DNA of 64,000 nt from Eretmocerus hayati (taxonomy: Eukaryota; Arthropoda; Insecta; Hymenoptera; Aphelinidae). The position numbers were made by a program, and so were the translations under genes. Position 1 is the stretch's first letter. Each line of letters opens with the position of its first letter. The notes under the pieces were generated by a model. It was not told the DNA's origin, ran no database searches, and saw nothing but the letters and a program-made list of their open reading frames with translations. Shown piece after piece: positions 12,179 to 31,402 of the stretch. The stretch spans positions 14,735,736-14,799,735 of the forward strand of contig CM056742.1 of the NCBI GenBank assembly GCA_029851415.1, given 5' to 3'.

Positions 12179-15100
12179 TTGCTAATTTCAAATTATGAAG
12201 TTATGCAAAAAGTTTAGAAAAATCTGATAGATCAGGTTCGTTTTCAGAGTCATCATACCTAGGTTAGGTTTATCGCAACTTCGAGCTTTCGCATAATCGA
12301 TATATGAAAACGATTCATCGATTTCTCACTAATCAGGTTTCGCAAACTTAATGTAACATAGTCTTCCAATAAAGTCAAATCTCGGCAATAATTATCGTGG
12401 CGTAAGAAAATTTTTATGATACGCCATGCTGCAAGAATAAAAATCCAATTGCTTTCGGAATGGACAGCGAGAAATCAACTCAAATTCAAAATTTGTGCAA
12501 GACCAGTCATATATGGGCAAATCTCACGAAGTATGCGGTTTGGCCGAACAGGCCTATTTTCACGTTGTCAGAACAACAGTCGCGTTATTTCCGCCGCTCG
12601 CATTAGATCATTTTGAAGATCTACTCATATTTAATAGTTCTGCATCATTCAGAAGTCTAAAAATTGCTATAGAAAGGTACTGGGAGACGCTTCTTCGTGA
12701 CAAAATCACAATTTTCGACCGAACAGGGCCATAGTTCTCTCACGCCTTAGCTCGCCACAGGCGGGGCGGTTCACCGATCGGTCTGAAAATTGGATATGTG
12801 ATGGATTATAATACATAGAAACATATAATTTTCGCCCGAGGCTGTGCCTATCAATGCGTCGGAGTGCCGATGATTCGTTGGAGCGAACTCCGATTCTACA
12901 TTTTCTCCTGTATCGCTCTTCTAATGGATGCAGCACTCGGGGCGGTGAATATTTCGTATCTGTAGAAACGACATATTATTCTACATCCAAAAACCTACAA
13001 ATCTAGCCCAAGAACGATAGTGTGCTCGATTCCGCACGACGATGCGGCTTGAAATGAGAAAAGTTATTTTCGCGTAAATGGGGTCAAAAAAATCGTTTTT
13101 CGTGTAGCACACGAAAATTTCGATTCCGTTGGGATGGAAACCACGTGTAAACTGATATTTGTACCTCAAGAAATGCCTATGAGAATCGCCCCTACTACAG
13201 CCTCATATCGGTCGCGATGCGAGGCTTGTGAGGATCGACAAATGACGAAAATGAGCGTTTCGACGGTTGAGGCACATCTACATTTTGTACCACAGACCTT
13301 CAGAAAACACTGTAAACCATTGAACTCATCTCTCTTCTTCTATTCCAATACCAAGGATGCCATGTATTCACATACACACGAGCCAATTAGAATTACGAAA
13401 ATATGAGGGTCCCACGCAAATACATGGGAAAAACTTCTACACCCTCACAAATCCACGGCGGGGCTCCAAAATGATTTACGCAAGTATTTCATCATTGTTT
13501 GAGCATTACTTGGACCAAACAAAAGTTTATCGGAGATGTGCTGCCATTCTGGAAATTCTCGAAATTTCAAAGTCGAAACCGCATAGTTCCTGAGATTTGC
13601 CCATATAGATACTTGTGTTGCAGTTGTACCGAACAGAACGAAAAATCTAGTACAACTTGGAATCCTTAGCGCAGAATGAACGTAGGGTATGAGCAAAGCC
13701 CCGGAGAAAGCTGCGAAAGAAGTAGTCTCAGCTCACAAATCCAAGAAGCCTATGACGTCGTCGTTCATACCATAGTGCAATGGAAGCCTTGAACTGATGT
13801 CTCAGAGTTGCAGCTGTCCGAGCATCTTCATTACACACCTCCAAAAAACATATTACATGTCTTTTGCTCTCGAAATTCTTATATCCACTCCTTCTCCCTT
13901 CCCAGTACCTAACCTAACTTCCGTTTAATGAAGAACTATGACGACATAGTTGATTAAGCTTTTTTCTACCACTACGAAGCCAAACATTAACGCACTTGAT
14001 AGACATATATTTTGGCGAACAAAGAAGCTCGCTGTATGTTGCATCGTATATCCAAGTCACCGCATCAACCGAATAGCTTATATAAATTCGGTATGAGTCG
14101 AGAGACCAGAGGCCGGATGTGAACATAGCTTGCAATGAGTGAGAGAGAAAAGAAGTGCCCTACATTGCGTGGCAAATAAATGCCTGTGTGCATGCATGTA
14201 TGTATGTATGTTTGTGTTATATGTATGTGTAGCGCCTACGGCCCAATCGCGACTTGTTTTTGATGCCTTATACATACATGTCTCAAACTGCATAGCTTTT
14301 TTGTATGTGTGTGAGTGTTATGGTAAAGTCACGAGGATTTTTGGCCAACTTTCTCCGATTTGAGTCTCTATACAACACCATCTTTGAGAAATCAATCTGT
14401 GTGTGTGTGTGTGTGTGTATGTGAAAAAAGATAGTGCGAAATGTTTGTGCATGGGCGAATCATCCTCTTGCATGACGTTGGGAGAATGAAGTGGCCTCTC
14501 TTGTGTGGATATAGAGAGAGCCGAAATGTTTGCTCTTGCACTTGGGATTATTGCACTTGTGACATCGTCGTTTATGGAGACTTGCAATACTCTTGTAAAT
14601 GTAGTATATTGAAGCCTCGATTATATCATCAACAAATCAGCCACTGATTCTGGTGGAAATTTTTCGAAAAGTGATCCATTAAAAATTTTAGGAACTGATA
14701 AGAACGATTTTGAAGTAAATTTGTCAGAAAAACAATTCGCACCTCTTGGCCAAATCTATGTCCGAATTAACTCATTGGACATGTTCAGTTTTCATTAGAC
14801 TCAAATAGTCGTAGGTCTAAGGTTGTTGCTTAACTATAAATGTTGAGATAATATACTACTCGACTGCTGGGTGAAAAGTGGACTTTAATCCATAATTTCG
14901 CTTGAAAGGTATAGGTACAAATGAATCAGATTCCGTTAAAACCTCATCAGATTTCGTCAAGTTCTGATCGATCCCATGTGCTGTAATTTACTTTTTGAAC
15001 GTCAAGATACTGAAACGGGAGTTACACAGCCATGTGGAGAATTTCAGATCCCGTTTTCACGATGCCCAGACTTTTTCTGGTGCAATGACGGATACGCTTT

Positions 15101-16289
15101 CATCCACTTCCTATATAACGTCTCTTCATTGACCAAATTTGGATGATTGAATAGCCAGGTTACGGAGACATTTTCGAGAGATCGATGTATGCAGTGAAAT
15201 CGAATTGGAAATTTAAAAACAGATTCGTATGTGCTCACATTTCCGCTCGGATTGTATAATGTATGGAAAGATGAATTCTTCAATTATCTTTGAAAATCGG
15301 AACTCAAGAATAGATAGGTTGAGCAAGCATGAATAATAGTGATTATGTTATTAAAGAAATTTACTTGTTCCAGGGCATAAGTTGCTCTGACTATGTTTTA
15401 TGAACCCGACCATGTCGATTGCGGATGTGATAATTTTGATTCAATTGAAAAATCTCATCGGAAGAGGATAGGGATATTATTCACGGATCTTCCGAATTAC
15501 ATTCGGGATAAGACGTGAATTATTTGATTGAGTCATTTTCGTAGTCATCGGAATCCTTCTTCAGATATGATATAATCCATTCAATCATAAATTGAGATCG
15601 CTCATTCTGGGAAGTGATCGCTCGGTGTAACCGGGGATGGGCCCAAATCAAATTCTTGAATAACATCTTGAAAATGGGACAGTAGATTTTTATAATACCT
15701 CCCCGAGTAATTCGTTTATATCGAACCATAATACAATCGGTGATACACATCTACGCGCTTTTCACGCTTTTCATCAGCCAAACTATTGCCAGGATTTCGT
15801 AAAAATCAGAACAATATGAATGTCACCGTAAAAAGAGTCTACCAAATTCTGTGATTTGTTTCGTCTTGATATCCATTAAATTCTAGTCACGAATATTCAT
15901 TGATTCAAGATTCTCAAAAATGTTGGCTCAATGTTGGCAAAGAGCTTGCCTGAATAGCAAAGTACCAGAACTTCGCTGAAATAGAGTTACATCGATGGTG
16001 AAAAAGAATGACAATTCTTGCAGAAATCCGGCTTTTTTAGCTAAAAACGGTAATCGATTTAACCAGGGTAATGATAAGAATTCTACCTTGTCATGAGCAG
16101 CCTCCCCCCCCCCCCCCCATCCAGCTTATCTAGTGAGTCATAATTGAGATCTCATTATTGAAATATTTACATCAATTTCATATTTCTAATCCCTATTTTT
16201 TTGTTCCGCTCATAGAAAAATATCCAACCATCACCAACGAGTAGATCAAACTCTATCCCGCAAAACCGCGCAAGAAAAAATTCTCAAAC
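12179..16289. other. Intergenic DNA with microsatellites, no gene seen
   Basis: No supported coding region. Contains ATGT-rich repeats at about 14188-14230, a (GT)n run at 14398-14423 and poly-C at about 16106-16118. TTAGG-like CCTAACCTAACTT at about 13908 is too short to call telomeric. Confidence 0.5.
14398..14423. repeat. (GT)n microsatellite
   Basis: Direct reading of a dinucleotide run of roughly 25 bases with one A interruption. Confidence 0.9.
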
Positions 16290-17030
16290 CCGCTACGAAA
16301 GTGCATCCTGCACCGCAGCATCAGAGCAAATCTTCAAAAGAGCAAAAACAAAATTTCGCGTATAGTATACGTGAGAGTAGAGGAGAAAGAAATTTTTCAA
16401 TAGTGTGCGTGTCTTTCTCTCTCTTTTTCGCACTGCAGGAATGCAGCATCGCCTGCAACGAAAAAGATGTGCGGCCCATGTAACCTCTCCCATCTTCCAT
16501 CGTACGATGCACCATCATAAAGGAAGAGAGGCTAGGCTCTCGTGGGCCCCACTGCAGCGTCCGCCCCCCAAATTTTTCCCCTCTTTAAAATCTTTTTCAC
16601 TCCCCCCCACCCTCCTCCTTTACTGCATAAAATGCATCGAGTATATTCGGTCTATCCCTCCCTCAAAACTTGCTGACCCCCCTGTCCCCTATTCCTCCTC
16701 TTCTATGCTTTCCTCGTGTTTCTGCCTCTCTCTTTCTTTCTTTCTTTCTGTGGTGCTTCCTCCACCTTCTTTTTTTTTTTAATGCACCCCACCATGCATT
16801 CGTGCATGCATGCAGTGAGGCCAAAATTTTTGGCGTCCGAGGCCCACGGCCGCGAGAGAGGCCGAAAAGTGCAACGGCCTAAATTTCGCGAGGGGGAGAA
16901 GGCGAATTTCGTCGAGAAGGCTTCTCTTTGCTCATGGGCTTATGTTGCTTGTTGTATAGACTACACGATGCATTTTTGGGCTTGTATAGAGGTAGAAAGA
17001 TTCTCGGCGCCATGTAAGACGCGCTCTGAC
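16290..17030. other. TGCA/GGCC island
   Basis: GC-enriched and pyrimidine-rich DNA with dense TGCA words (for example 16620-16640 and 16781-16820), GAGGCCnAAAATTT at about 16816, ACGGCCTAAATTTCGCG at about 16870 and GATGCATTTTTGGGC at about 16966. Same vocabulary as the islands at 4.5, 6.9 and 19.7 kb. Regulatory or untranslated-exon role is a guess. Confidence 0.35.
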
Positions 17031-19365
17031 TGAAAGAGACGAAGATTTTTTTCGCGAGTTTTTATCCAAGATTTGTGAATTTTTAGAAAAAACTGATTCG
17101 TTCGATGTGAAATGAAGCTGAGTTTTTGGATACTTTTATTCATTCTATTATTCTTCAGATGGTTATTTTCATCCACGTTATTTTTTGCACGCAACCTCAT
17201 GTATTGGGAGGATATATCAATTTTTTTTTACAACCGTGGTATTTTTTTTACGATGCACTATTTTATTGGTTGTCTGTAGTAAAACGCATGATCCAAGTTA
17301 AATAATGCCCCAGCCAATAATTATACGGATGGCCTAAGACTAAAACCTAATATTGTTGAATGAAAACTGTTGGTTGGATCAAGTCAGTCCCGAATTTTCA
17401 AAAAATTATTTTGAAATTGAAAAGGTTGTTCTTGTCGATGTCTGAAAAAAAATACCTACATGTTTCAAAACGGCAACCCCTTTCCGTGATGCCAGTATGA
17501 CTAGTTCAAACAGCCATACCTACGATACAAACAATGTTCAAAATATCAACGCACTTTTCTGAAAATCCAAAGTTCATTTACTCCATTGTAGTACAGTGCC
17601 ATTGATATTTGAAAACTTTATTTTTTCGATCATAAGTGAATGAGACAATATGTTAAATTCAATCAAAATTCAACTTCAAGCAAATTCAAAATTGCTACAG
17701 AATGTATCAGAATCAAAATTGCTCAACTCTGTATGTAATACCACAGAGTGAGATTGTTATCAGCAAAATCATCGTACAATTCCGCTTGACCCCTGTAAAC
17801 CCGTACATAATTTTTTCTCACCGGCCGGATTCAGGAAGAAAAATAAAGCCCCAAAAGAACACACGTGCATTTTTAAGGTAAAACAACAACTATGATAAAA
17901 TGAAGAGCCGTTTATAGATCAAATCTCATTTTATCCAAACTGGATTCCAAGAATGAATCATCCTCTGTACCATTTCCACACACACATGTCGAATGAATGC
18001 ATTCAGCGATGCAAACCTTTCCAAATCTCAAGAACCAAAACGGCATCGGTACGGAATCATCAGTTCACGAACTCCTGCTCATCCTATACAATATGGTAAC
18101 TGGAGAGAATATTATGTCGGCTCAAATTAGATATTCTCTCAAAAAAAGCATCCCAAATAACCAGAATCTCACGCGTCATCAACACGAGTCACATGGGAGA
18201 TTCTGGTGATCCAGATCTGCGAAAAGAATCTGACCAACCTGGGAAGTAGATAAATACTCAAGATAAAATTTTGCGAATAAGTCGAGTCGGGGATTTTTCA
18301 CTCGAGTTGAGCTCAGAGACAGACGTGTGGGGTATCGAAAAATTGCGAAACTCGATCGTTGCACATTTTATGATCATATATTTGCATTTTCAATGCAATC
18401 ATACTTTGCATATATTTGTAATGTTCTCTATACGAAAACTGACTACGTGCATCTCATATACTCAAATTATTGTCCAAGTGACTGGAAAGACACTCATGAT
18501 ATGGTGGTTATTTTAATGAAAAATCTATTTTAAGGTGGAGAGGGGGGCGTTAAACGTTAATTTACGTAATAATAGCAAATTTTCTTCAACAATATCAATT
18601 TATCGTACTCTTTGAATTGATATTCCGATTGAAAGAATACCAATGTCTAAAAAATGTATCAGAAAGTAGACATTCACGATATCAATATAACAAGTCATTA
18701 TAGAATATATCGATATCGAAAGTGGCGGACCAATTATCGGATCGATAGTGAAAATATCGTCACTGATAGAATCTATGGGGTAACCCTACAGGTCTACAAT
18801 ATCTCTTAGATCATCAGCTACTCAATAGATTTTTTTTCTTTTCAAATTTCGAAACGGTGCTTTTGGCTACTTATGTTGCACAATTGGTGAGAAATCATAA
18901 AAAGTTTTTCAAGAAATAACGAAGCATCATTGAACCTTTTGATTTTTCGAATAATCAACCTAATTTCTGACCTACGATTCAGCTCCACAATTTTTGTACA
19001 TATGTTCACCAGGCACACATTGCTGAGACCTCCATCAGAAAACAGTAAATCTGAAACCAGTCTACCAAAAATTTGCAAATTCAATGTTACGCCAGCTGTC
19101 TCGACAATAAGCTATGCAAAATCAACTCTAACATAAAAAAAGCTCTAGTACTCAATTCCATGTATGTATGCCAACCAACACTATATACAGAGAAACACTC
19201 TTGTTGCAATTTCTATACAAACCAGTCAAAAAACATTTTGCTCGCATAGAGTGAACTCGCTATAATGCTGCGGGCCACGAATAGGAATGTCGTGGTGTGC
19301 AAAAAAAATGAGCTCACTATGCCTGCATACAAGTATAATACAACGGATACACTGACATATTCCCA
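17031..19365. other. AT-rich intergenic DNA, no gene seen
   Basis: No family signatures in any frame and no repeat structure noticed. Confidence 0.55.
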
Positions 19366-19383
19366 CACACACACACACACACG
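19366..19383. repeat. (CA)n microsatellite
   Basis: Direct reading of a dinucleotide run. Confidence 0.85.
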
Positions 19384-19399
19384 TAGAATATAAGTGCGT

Positions 19400-19830
19400 G
19401 TAGTAGGTGGCAAGAGAAGGAGGAGGAGGAGGAGGACATAGCCGAAATAAAAGTCGCATTGGCGAATTTGAGAGCGGGGGACGCTTATTCCCCCCTACAA
19501 CAAAATATCCCCAGAGAGTGCATCAGGCGAGGCGACTGACTCGTTGTCGTCGTCGACGACCGCGACCGACCGACCAAACGAACGAACGAACGAACGAACG
19601 AACGACGACGTCCCAAAACGCAGTGCAACAACCTAATTTCTAGAGACTGCCCTTGCCCCCCTCGCCTCTGTTCTGATACTCTGATGCCACTCTCTTTTTT
19701 TCGCGAAGCGGACGTCAGAGACCACAGCCTAAAGCTGTGATGCACTTTTGCCAATGTATATAAATGGGTCTGTGTGTGTGTGTTTGTGTAGTAGTGGCCT
19801 AAAATTCGCTTCTCTTGAGACGCGCGATTT
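19400..19830. other. GC-enriched island with (GGA)n and (CGAA)n
   Basis: Contains a GGA run at about 19420-19435, a tetranucleotide CGAA run at 19577-19605 and GTGGCCTAAAATTCGC at about 19795. Resembles the other GGCC/TGCA islands. No coding exon is supported. Confidence 0.35.
19577..19605. repeat. (CGAA)n microsatellite
   Basis: About seven copies of the tetranucleotide, read directly. Confidence 0.9.
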
Positions 19831-20361
19831 TTTTAAGCAACGCAGCCATGTTCGGGCGCAAACTGTATGATGCGGGCTATCTTGAGGCTGGGCGTCGTCG
19901 ATATGATGATGTATTTTGAGGATGTTCTACTTTTATGCACTGGTTGATGAGGTTCTGGTGTTTTTTAGACCATTTTTGTTGGTTTTTTTTGGGAAATTTT
20001 AGGGGAAAATAGGGTAATGTAAAGCGAATAGAAAGTCCTTTTGGTTTTGAGAATTGGATATTTTGGGTTGATACGACTAGAAAATGGATTTCACTGATGG
20101 AAAGCCAACCCTGCGTACCCAACGACTTTTTAGGAAAATCCTGACTCAAGGATTACAAAATAATCATGATTATACCAATTACTCTTGTATCAATCAGCGT
20201 TCGATGAATTCGTTCATCACATGATTGCCCCTGGTGTCAGGAACGTCGATTTTCTCATCAAAATAGTCATTTTTCTAAGATAGAAAAACGGTGGAAGATA
20301 GGAAAATTACATTTAAAATATTTTTTTTTCACTTTCCTATATCTCTTCCCCGCTGGAAAAT
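19831..20361. other. AT-rich intergenic DNA, no gene seen
   Basis: Nothing recognisable. Confidence 0.5.
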
Positions 20362-20455
20362 GGAACCTTGTTCACAACCTTGTAAACTACCCGATAAACA
20401 AGATTGTTTCCTAGGTAGTATACAAGGTAGTTTACAATGTTGTTTCCAAGGTTAT
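20362..20455. repeat. Small imperfect inverted repeat (hairpin)
   Basis: Arms at about 20363-20391 and 20427-20454 pair through the shared word TTGTAAACTACC and its complement GGTAGTTTACAA. The total is under 100 bp. It may be a tiny MITE or a chance hairpin of CTTGT-type repeats. Confidence 0.5.
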
Positions 20456-22099
20456 CTACAAGTTTTTGAAGTTCAATCTTTCAGCGGGGTCATGATTTTC
20501 TTTTGATACTTGATGTTCTATTATGTCCATTGTAATGGAAGATATTTTTGAGAATTTTTTCAAATACTTTAAATGCATCACAAGGAGTCTAATATCATGT
20601 CCCCCGGAAGAAACAAAATGATGAACGGGTTGAATAAAAAAGTCAAATTTACACTGCTGACAAGTGCTTCTCGATTATCAATTACTGTTTGGTACCAAGT
20701 TCAATCAGCATATTCAATGATTATAAAAAATTAATGAAAAAATTTCAAAAGTTCAATCTAATGACTGATTCTCCGAATATACAGTGCCATTCGAGAACTC
20801 TCAACATCTCCCAATAGTTCTAAGAACTAACGACCTTTGCCATAGAAAGGTTTCGATCCCACAATAAAACCATCTTCTCACGTCTGGTACCAGCGAGAGC
20901 TCGATTCTGTCTGACACTTTTTTTCCTTTTCTACTGCATCGTGTCTGCTTACCATGCGTCTATGCACTCAAACTCAATAGATGTGCAACACGAGCTTAGG
21001 CTCATCCATCCGACCAAAAGGCGGGATCTGATGATGCCTAAACTTTTTCTTTCGCTCACATCCAAGCTTTAGCTATGGCTATAAAAATGCACCGTGGTTT
21101 CATCAAAATTCATCAAATACCTCTGGGCGTGGATATAGCCCTGTAGAGATTAATTTTTTTTGTGAACCGGGCTATTTTATTTTAATGAATAATAACGAAG
21201 CAAAAGTTACCAAAATTAAGGTTAGCCAGTAAACTGCAGCATATACATGCCCCAAAAACACGTTTATAGTGTACAGAATCTCACGAAATTTATCTAGCAT
21301 GACAAGCTGAGCATTTTGATTTTGTAATTTTTAGAATGATTTTAGAATTATTCTATATCAGAATGAAAGAATTCGGTTATCATTGGGCAAAAAATTTGTT
21401 GAAAGTGAAGCCCCCAAGACTTTTTGAAAAGAACTCTATCTTGATGGTATTGTTCATCTTGTTATTTTCCTATTGATCGGACTCCCAGGGTCGAGGTTCC
21501 TAATCATGAGCCCACTACACAAAAATTTCCCCAATGAATCTTCAAAAATATGCATTTATTACTGACCAAATGAGGAGGAAAAGAGTATATTCATTAATGC
21601 CTTCCTGTAACCCTCGTTAGAGACAAGCATTCATTTGCGTTACAGTCAACCTATTCAACATCCTATCTTGATAATTTTGAAAAACTGAGATTCTACCTCA
21701 GAGGATTACATGAAGTTCAAAACGCTCTTGGCCATGATCTTACGGTGCGATTTCATTTTTCCAAAATTCTCTCAGTGCGGTTTTTCTAATATCAGTGAAT
21801 GGGGAGAATAGAACCAATAATTCCTGAAAATTGAGATTCAACTTCGAAAAGTCTAATAGGAAGCAACTTGAGCTTCTTTTCAAACTTAGATTGTAGAATA
21901 GTGTTTTTGTTCTCAAAAAAGGCGGGATAACACAGATTGCCGCGGAACTATTATTAGAGCGAAGCTCACGTAAACTGAAAATGTTTGAAATGAAACTTTC
22001 CCCTAAAATATATTCAGAATAGTATATTTCCGTTCTGAGCGCAGTAGTCTTTATTAGGCAATAGATCAGTTCTACTGTCGATCGAAGCGAGACATATAA
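20456..22099. other. AT-rich intergenic DNA, no gene seen
   Basis: The longer minus-strand frame at 21740-22330 has no recognisable domain and its 5' part lies inside the repeat below. Confidence 0.5.
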
Positions 22100-22780
22100 T
22101 AATAGTGCATTTCGATACAAGGGTGGAAAAACTTTTTTTCGCGTCCCAGCAATGGGTTTCCGGCCTGACCCGTAGGTAAAGGTCGCAATCAACACGAGGA
22201 TGCGAGAAATAGATTTTACACCCGTGTGTCGAATTGTGATTTTCGACAAACTGTGCGAGAAATGGAGAATCAGTGCGAGAAAGAGGACACTTTTCCGCAC
22301 AGCGTGTCGAAAAATACATTTTCGATACACTGTGCGTAAAAGTGCACTTTGCGCACAGTTTGCCGACCTTTACTCACAGTTTATCGAAAAGTATAGTTAG
22401 ATACCCGAGCGTAAAACCTATTATTGGCATACTCGTGATGATTCCGACCCTCGCCTGCGGCTCGGGACGGAAACCCATCACTCGGACGCGAATAAAACGT
22501 TTTACGCCCTCATATCGAAATGTACTATTGCCATCTTCTGTGCGGAAAATGACTTTTGCGCACGGGTTTTTTGATTTTGTTCCCCACACAAAAGATGGAA
22601 AATAGTATTCGACACTCAGGCAGGGTGGTTCCCGCAATTCTCGTGATAATTTCGACCCTCGCTTTTGGCTCGGGCCGGAAAATATCACTCGTTGTGCGGA
22701 AACCAACGTTCCCGCCGTCGTATCAAAATGTACTAATTTCTCACGAGAAAGAAATAATTTCTCACTCGGTGGAATGAGAC
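22100..22780. repeat. Diverged palindromic repeat cluster
   Basis: A left arm (about 22125-22270) and a right arm (about 22330-22500) are imperfect reverse complements: both carry ATGGGTTTCCG or its complement, a CGAC or GGTCG block and TTTTCGA(T/C)AAACTGTG. A further diverged copy of the right arm (CTCGTGATAATTTCGACCCTCGC) lies at about 22640-22740. This fits an old foldback or MITE family. No target duplication was identified, so boundaries are approximate. Confidence 0.55.
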
Positions 22781-28322
<5,542 letters not shown>

Positions 28323-29595
28323 GTACCCCAAAAGTCAACCCCCTCCCCCTCATAGCTCCAAAATGACTCCGGATATAAAAAAACCCTTCAACCCATATCT
28401 TCTAAAATCGAAGAAAAATCTCAACAATGGACTCAGATTTGACCTTTAATGTGACCTTGAGAGTTTCTTGAAACCCAAATTGAGTTCCTCGAATGAGAAC
28501 CCCCATTTTTGACTCCGGATTCTGGAAGAGTACACAACTTAGCATACAACTTAGACTTTTTGCCCATTTTCGATGACCTCTAGATCATTTGGGGGCCAAA
28601 ACTATCTAGATAGTGGTTCAACGTAACAGAGCTAGAGCGATTGTCTGGATTGGAAAAGTTCCTCTCAGAAAAGTTTGTCAGACTTATTTCGACCTTTGAC
28701 CTGTGACCTTGAGCAAAAGCTTGACTTTCGTGAGGGGTCAGCTTCCTTTTCAGAAAGGTTGTCACTATTCGTGGTTTGGATCCTGAAAATATGGCGAATT
28801 TTGAGTCGAGATATAACTTCCTCCCGATTCCACAGTAGACCATTGTGAAGTCACGAGTCTGTGAATGGTAGTTCAACGAGCCAGAGCTGAGGGAGTACTC
28901 TGGATCAGGGAGTTATTCCCAAGGAAAATCCCAGACCCCGTTCGGCCCTTCACTCGTGATTTTGATGTTCCAAGATTTGATATGCGGGCCGTGACCCTCC
29001 GGATCCAGACTCTCAGTTCTGCTACGTTGAATTCCCATTTAGAGACATGTGACCTCCGAATGACCTTTCGGGTTCGTCTGTGAAATCGATAGGGAGTCAT
29101 TTAGACTCAAAATGTTTCAAATTTCCGCGATCGAGAGTCTAAAAAAGATAACCATACGGAAAATCGAGCAAAACCGTAATAAAAGTTGAGGTTATGCTCA
29201 AGGTTACAGGTCAAGGGTCCGGATAAGTTTGAGAAACTTTTTCGAGAGAAACCTCCCTAATCTAGGCTATCGCTCTGGCTTTAGTATACTGGATAACTAT
29301 CCAGATACTATTGACCCTCAAATGACCCGTAGCGGTCATCTGAAAAATCAGCAGCAAAGTTATGGTTGAATATAGAATTTTGTGCTCTTTGAGAATCCGG
29401 AGTCCGAGATAGAGATTCTTATTCGAATAATTCGATTTGACCTGAAAAAACCACCAAAGTCACATTTGAGGTCGAATCTAAGTCCATTTACGAGATTCCC
29501 CCTCGATTTTAGGCGATATGTATTTCGAGACTTTTTTATTCAGAGCCATTTCACAGTTTTGAGGGGGAGGGGCTGACCATCGGGACCTTTTGTAT
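28323..29595. mobile_element. Older foldback DNA element, about 1.27 kb
   Basis: The two ends are imperfect inverted complements. The left end reads GGTACCCCAAAAGTCA then CCCCCTCCCCCTCA; the right end, read in reverse complement, gives GGTCCCGATGGTCA then GCCCCTCCCCCTCA. Similarity continues inward for hundreds of bases, through an ACTCCGGATTCT word and TTGACCTGT(G/A)ACCTTGAGC, so most of the element is a diverged hairpin centred near 28.96 kb. No transposase is present. I did not find a convincing target duplication, and divergence between the arms suggests age. Confidence 0.65.
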
Positions 29596-31066
29596 AGCCC
29601 CGTCAGCTTGTGAATCATTGATGACATTAAAAATGTCCTTTAGAGAATATATGTGAAGATCTGTCAAAAGTATGATCTTATTCTCAACCTTCGATTGAAC
29701 TTCGGCGCTTGTTGTACAGCTACGACCCACCGAGCAAAATCCAAAATCGGCCCTTCATTTCTTCTCAGCATACGGGGGTCTGAGGAATTTTATAATTGTT
29801 ATGAATCATAGGTAGCTTGTCATATCCTAATGACTCAGACCAAACATCTCAAACCGAAAAGCAATTCAAACCATGAGGTAAAGAATTCTGCAATCTCAAG
29901 ACCCCATAACCACCCAGAGCTCAAAACCCATCAATCAAAATCCAAACTGCATAACCTCAACTACATCAAGACGTCATTTCTCAACCAATCTCACAATCTA
30001 ACGCATCCCATCAGAGACCAAAACACCACCCCAGTTACAAGTGGACACCTCAGCCTAAAACTCTACACCCCTGGTCACAAAAAGAACAAGTATAAACCAA
30101 AAAAAGGCAACAGTAGCTGCCACCAGAGAATAAACACACACTTGGTGGCAGAGAAGACTCGTGCAAGATTGCGATTTAGTGCCATGCGTATAAGTAATGG
30201 CAGAAGGCGGAGAATCGGAGAGACCAGAAGCCCAAAGTATATTAAGTGAAGGATTGTGGGGACCATCTACATGCCAGAGGATAAAATAATCGATGGCCAC
30301 TTGTGGACGGTGCAACGTCCGTAATCGTTCGCTTGCGAACCCTCAATCGCGATGTATATAGTCACCAAAATTCCCGTACCACAGAACTCGTGAGCATCGT
30401 TTGGGAGCGTAATCGGTAACCGGAGGCAGAGAAAACTGATTTGATGGTTGAAATGAGAGAGAGGGATGATTTTAGGGACTCAATTTAAACCTCCCAGTTA
30501 TGAAATATGATTGGTGTATCCTATCACAAGATCTTGAGGCTACGTTTGTAATGTGGAAAAGGTGATATCGATCTTTGAGATGTGGTTAGAGGCTGAAGAT
30601 GAACCAATTATATATCGTTAGCCAATTATTGAAGGATGAAGAATTCCAGACCATGTCTATCGAGCTTTTGGTATTGTCCAATCAGTTATAACAGATTGAT
30701 TAATAGATCGACGATTCTTTCAATTGTCAGTAAGAACAGTTAATTCCTGAAATTCACAGTTTGTGAAAATGAAATTTTCAAAAGACCATTCACCTGTAAA
30801 AGTATACTTTGAAGTCAGATTTGTTAGTCGGGAAAACACAGTGAACTTGTGAATACTTGAAGTCGTGTTATGCGATGCGGTATGAAACCCGGAGATCTGA
30901 AGTCAACAAGATATTTTCCATCACCAAGAAGACAACTAACAACATGTCAGTGAGCTGCATGGTACAGCTAATTCCAGTTTATTGTTGGTCAAAATCACAA
31001 AAATGTCCTACATTTTCTTGACTGGAATGGTCCAATGCTTCATGCCAAGAGTGTGTTAATATAACT
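29596..31066. other. Intergenic DNA, no gene seen
   Basis: A 139-codon frame at 29830-30249 is Asn/Lys/His-rich low-complexity translation with no family signature; I do not call it a gene. Confidence 0.5.
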
Positions 31067-31402
31067 GACAAGGGGGGGACCAGACCTTTGGATCACCAAT
31101 CTTGTCCAAAATTTTTTTACAGTTTTATATTCCCTAGAAAATGATGAATCCAGAGTAACTCCGTCAAATGGGCCTCCTATTCAAAGTTACAGCCCATGAC
31201 ATTAACATTGCCCATATAAGCCCATGTTAAAAAGTGATATATATAGATATACTGGCAACGCTAACATTTTTGCTTGTAGCTCTGGACAGAATGCCCATTT
31301 GACGGAGTTACTCTGGATTCTTCATATTCTAGGTGACACAAAACTGTAAAAAAATTTTGGAAAGGATTGGTGATCCAAAGGTCAGGTCCTCCCCTTGTGA
31401 GT
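31067..31402. mobile_element. MITE family A, copy 1
   Basis: About 335 bp with long terminal inverted repeats: ACAAGGGGGGGACCAGACC on the left answers GGTCAGGTCCTCCCCTTGT on the right. A second nested pair is GAGTAACTCCGTCAAATGGG and its complement. The interior includes a short TATATATAGATATA stretch. A second, diverged copy lies at 39991-40327, which establishes it as a repeat family. No coding capacity; exact ends and target duplication are uncertain. Confidence 0.75.

Noticed and set aside
13900..13920. CCTAACCTAACTT as telomeric repeat
   Set aside because: Only about two units; far too short to indicate a telomere or an internal array.
21740..22330. 196-codon minus-strand frame
   Set aside because: No family signature, and its start lies within a palindromic non-coding repeat.
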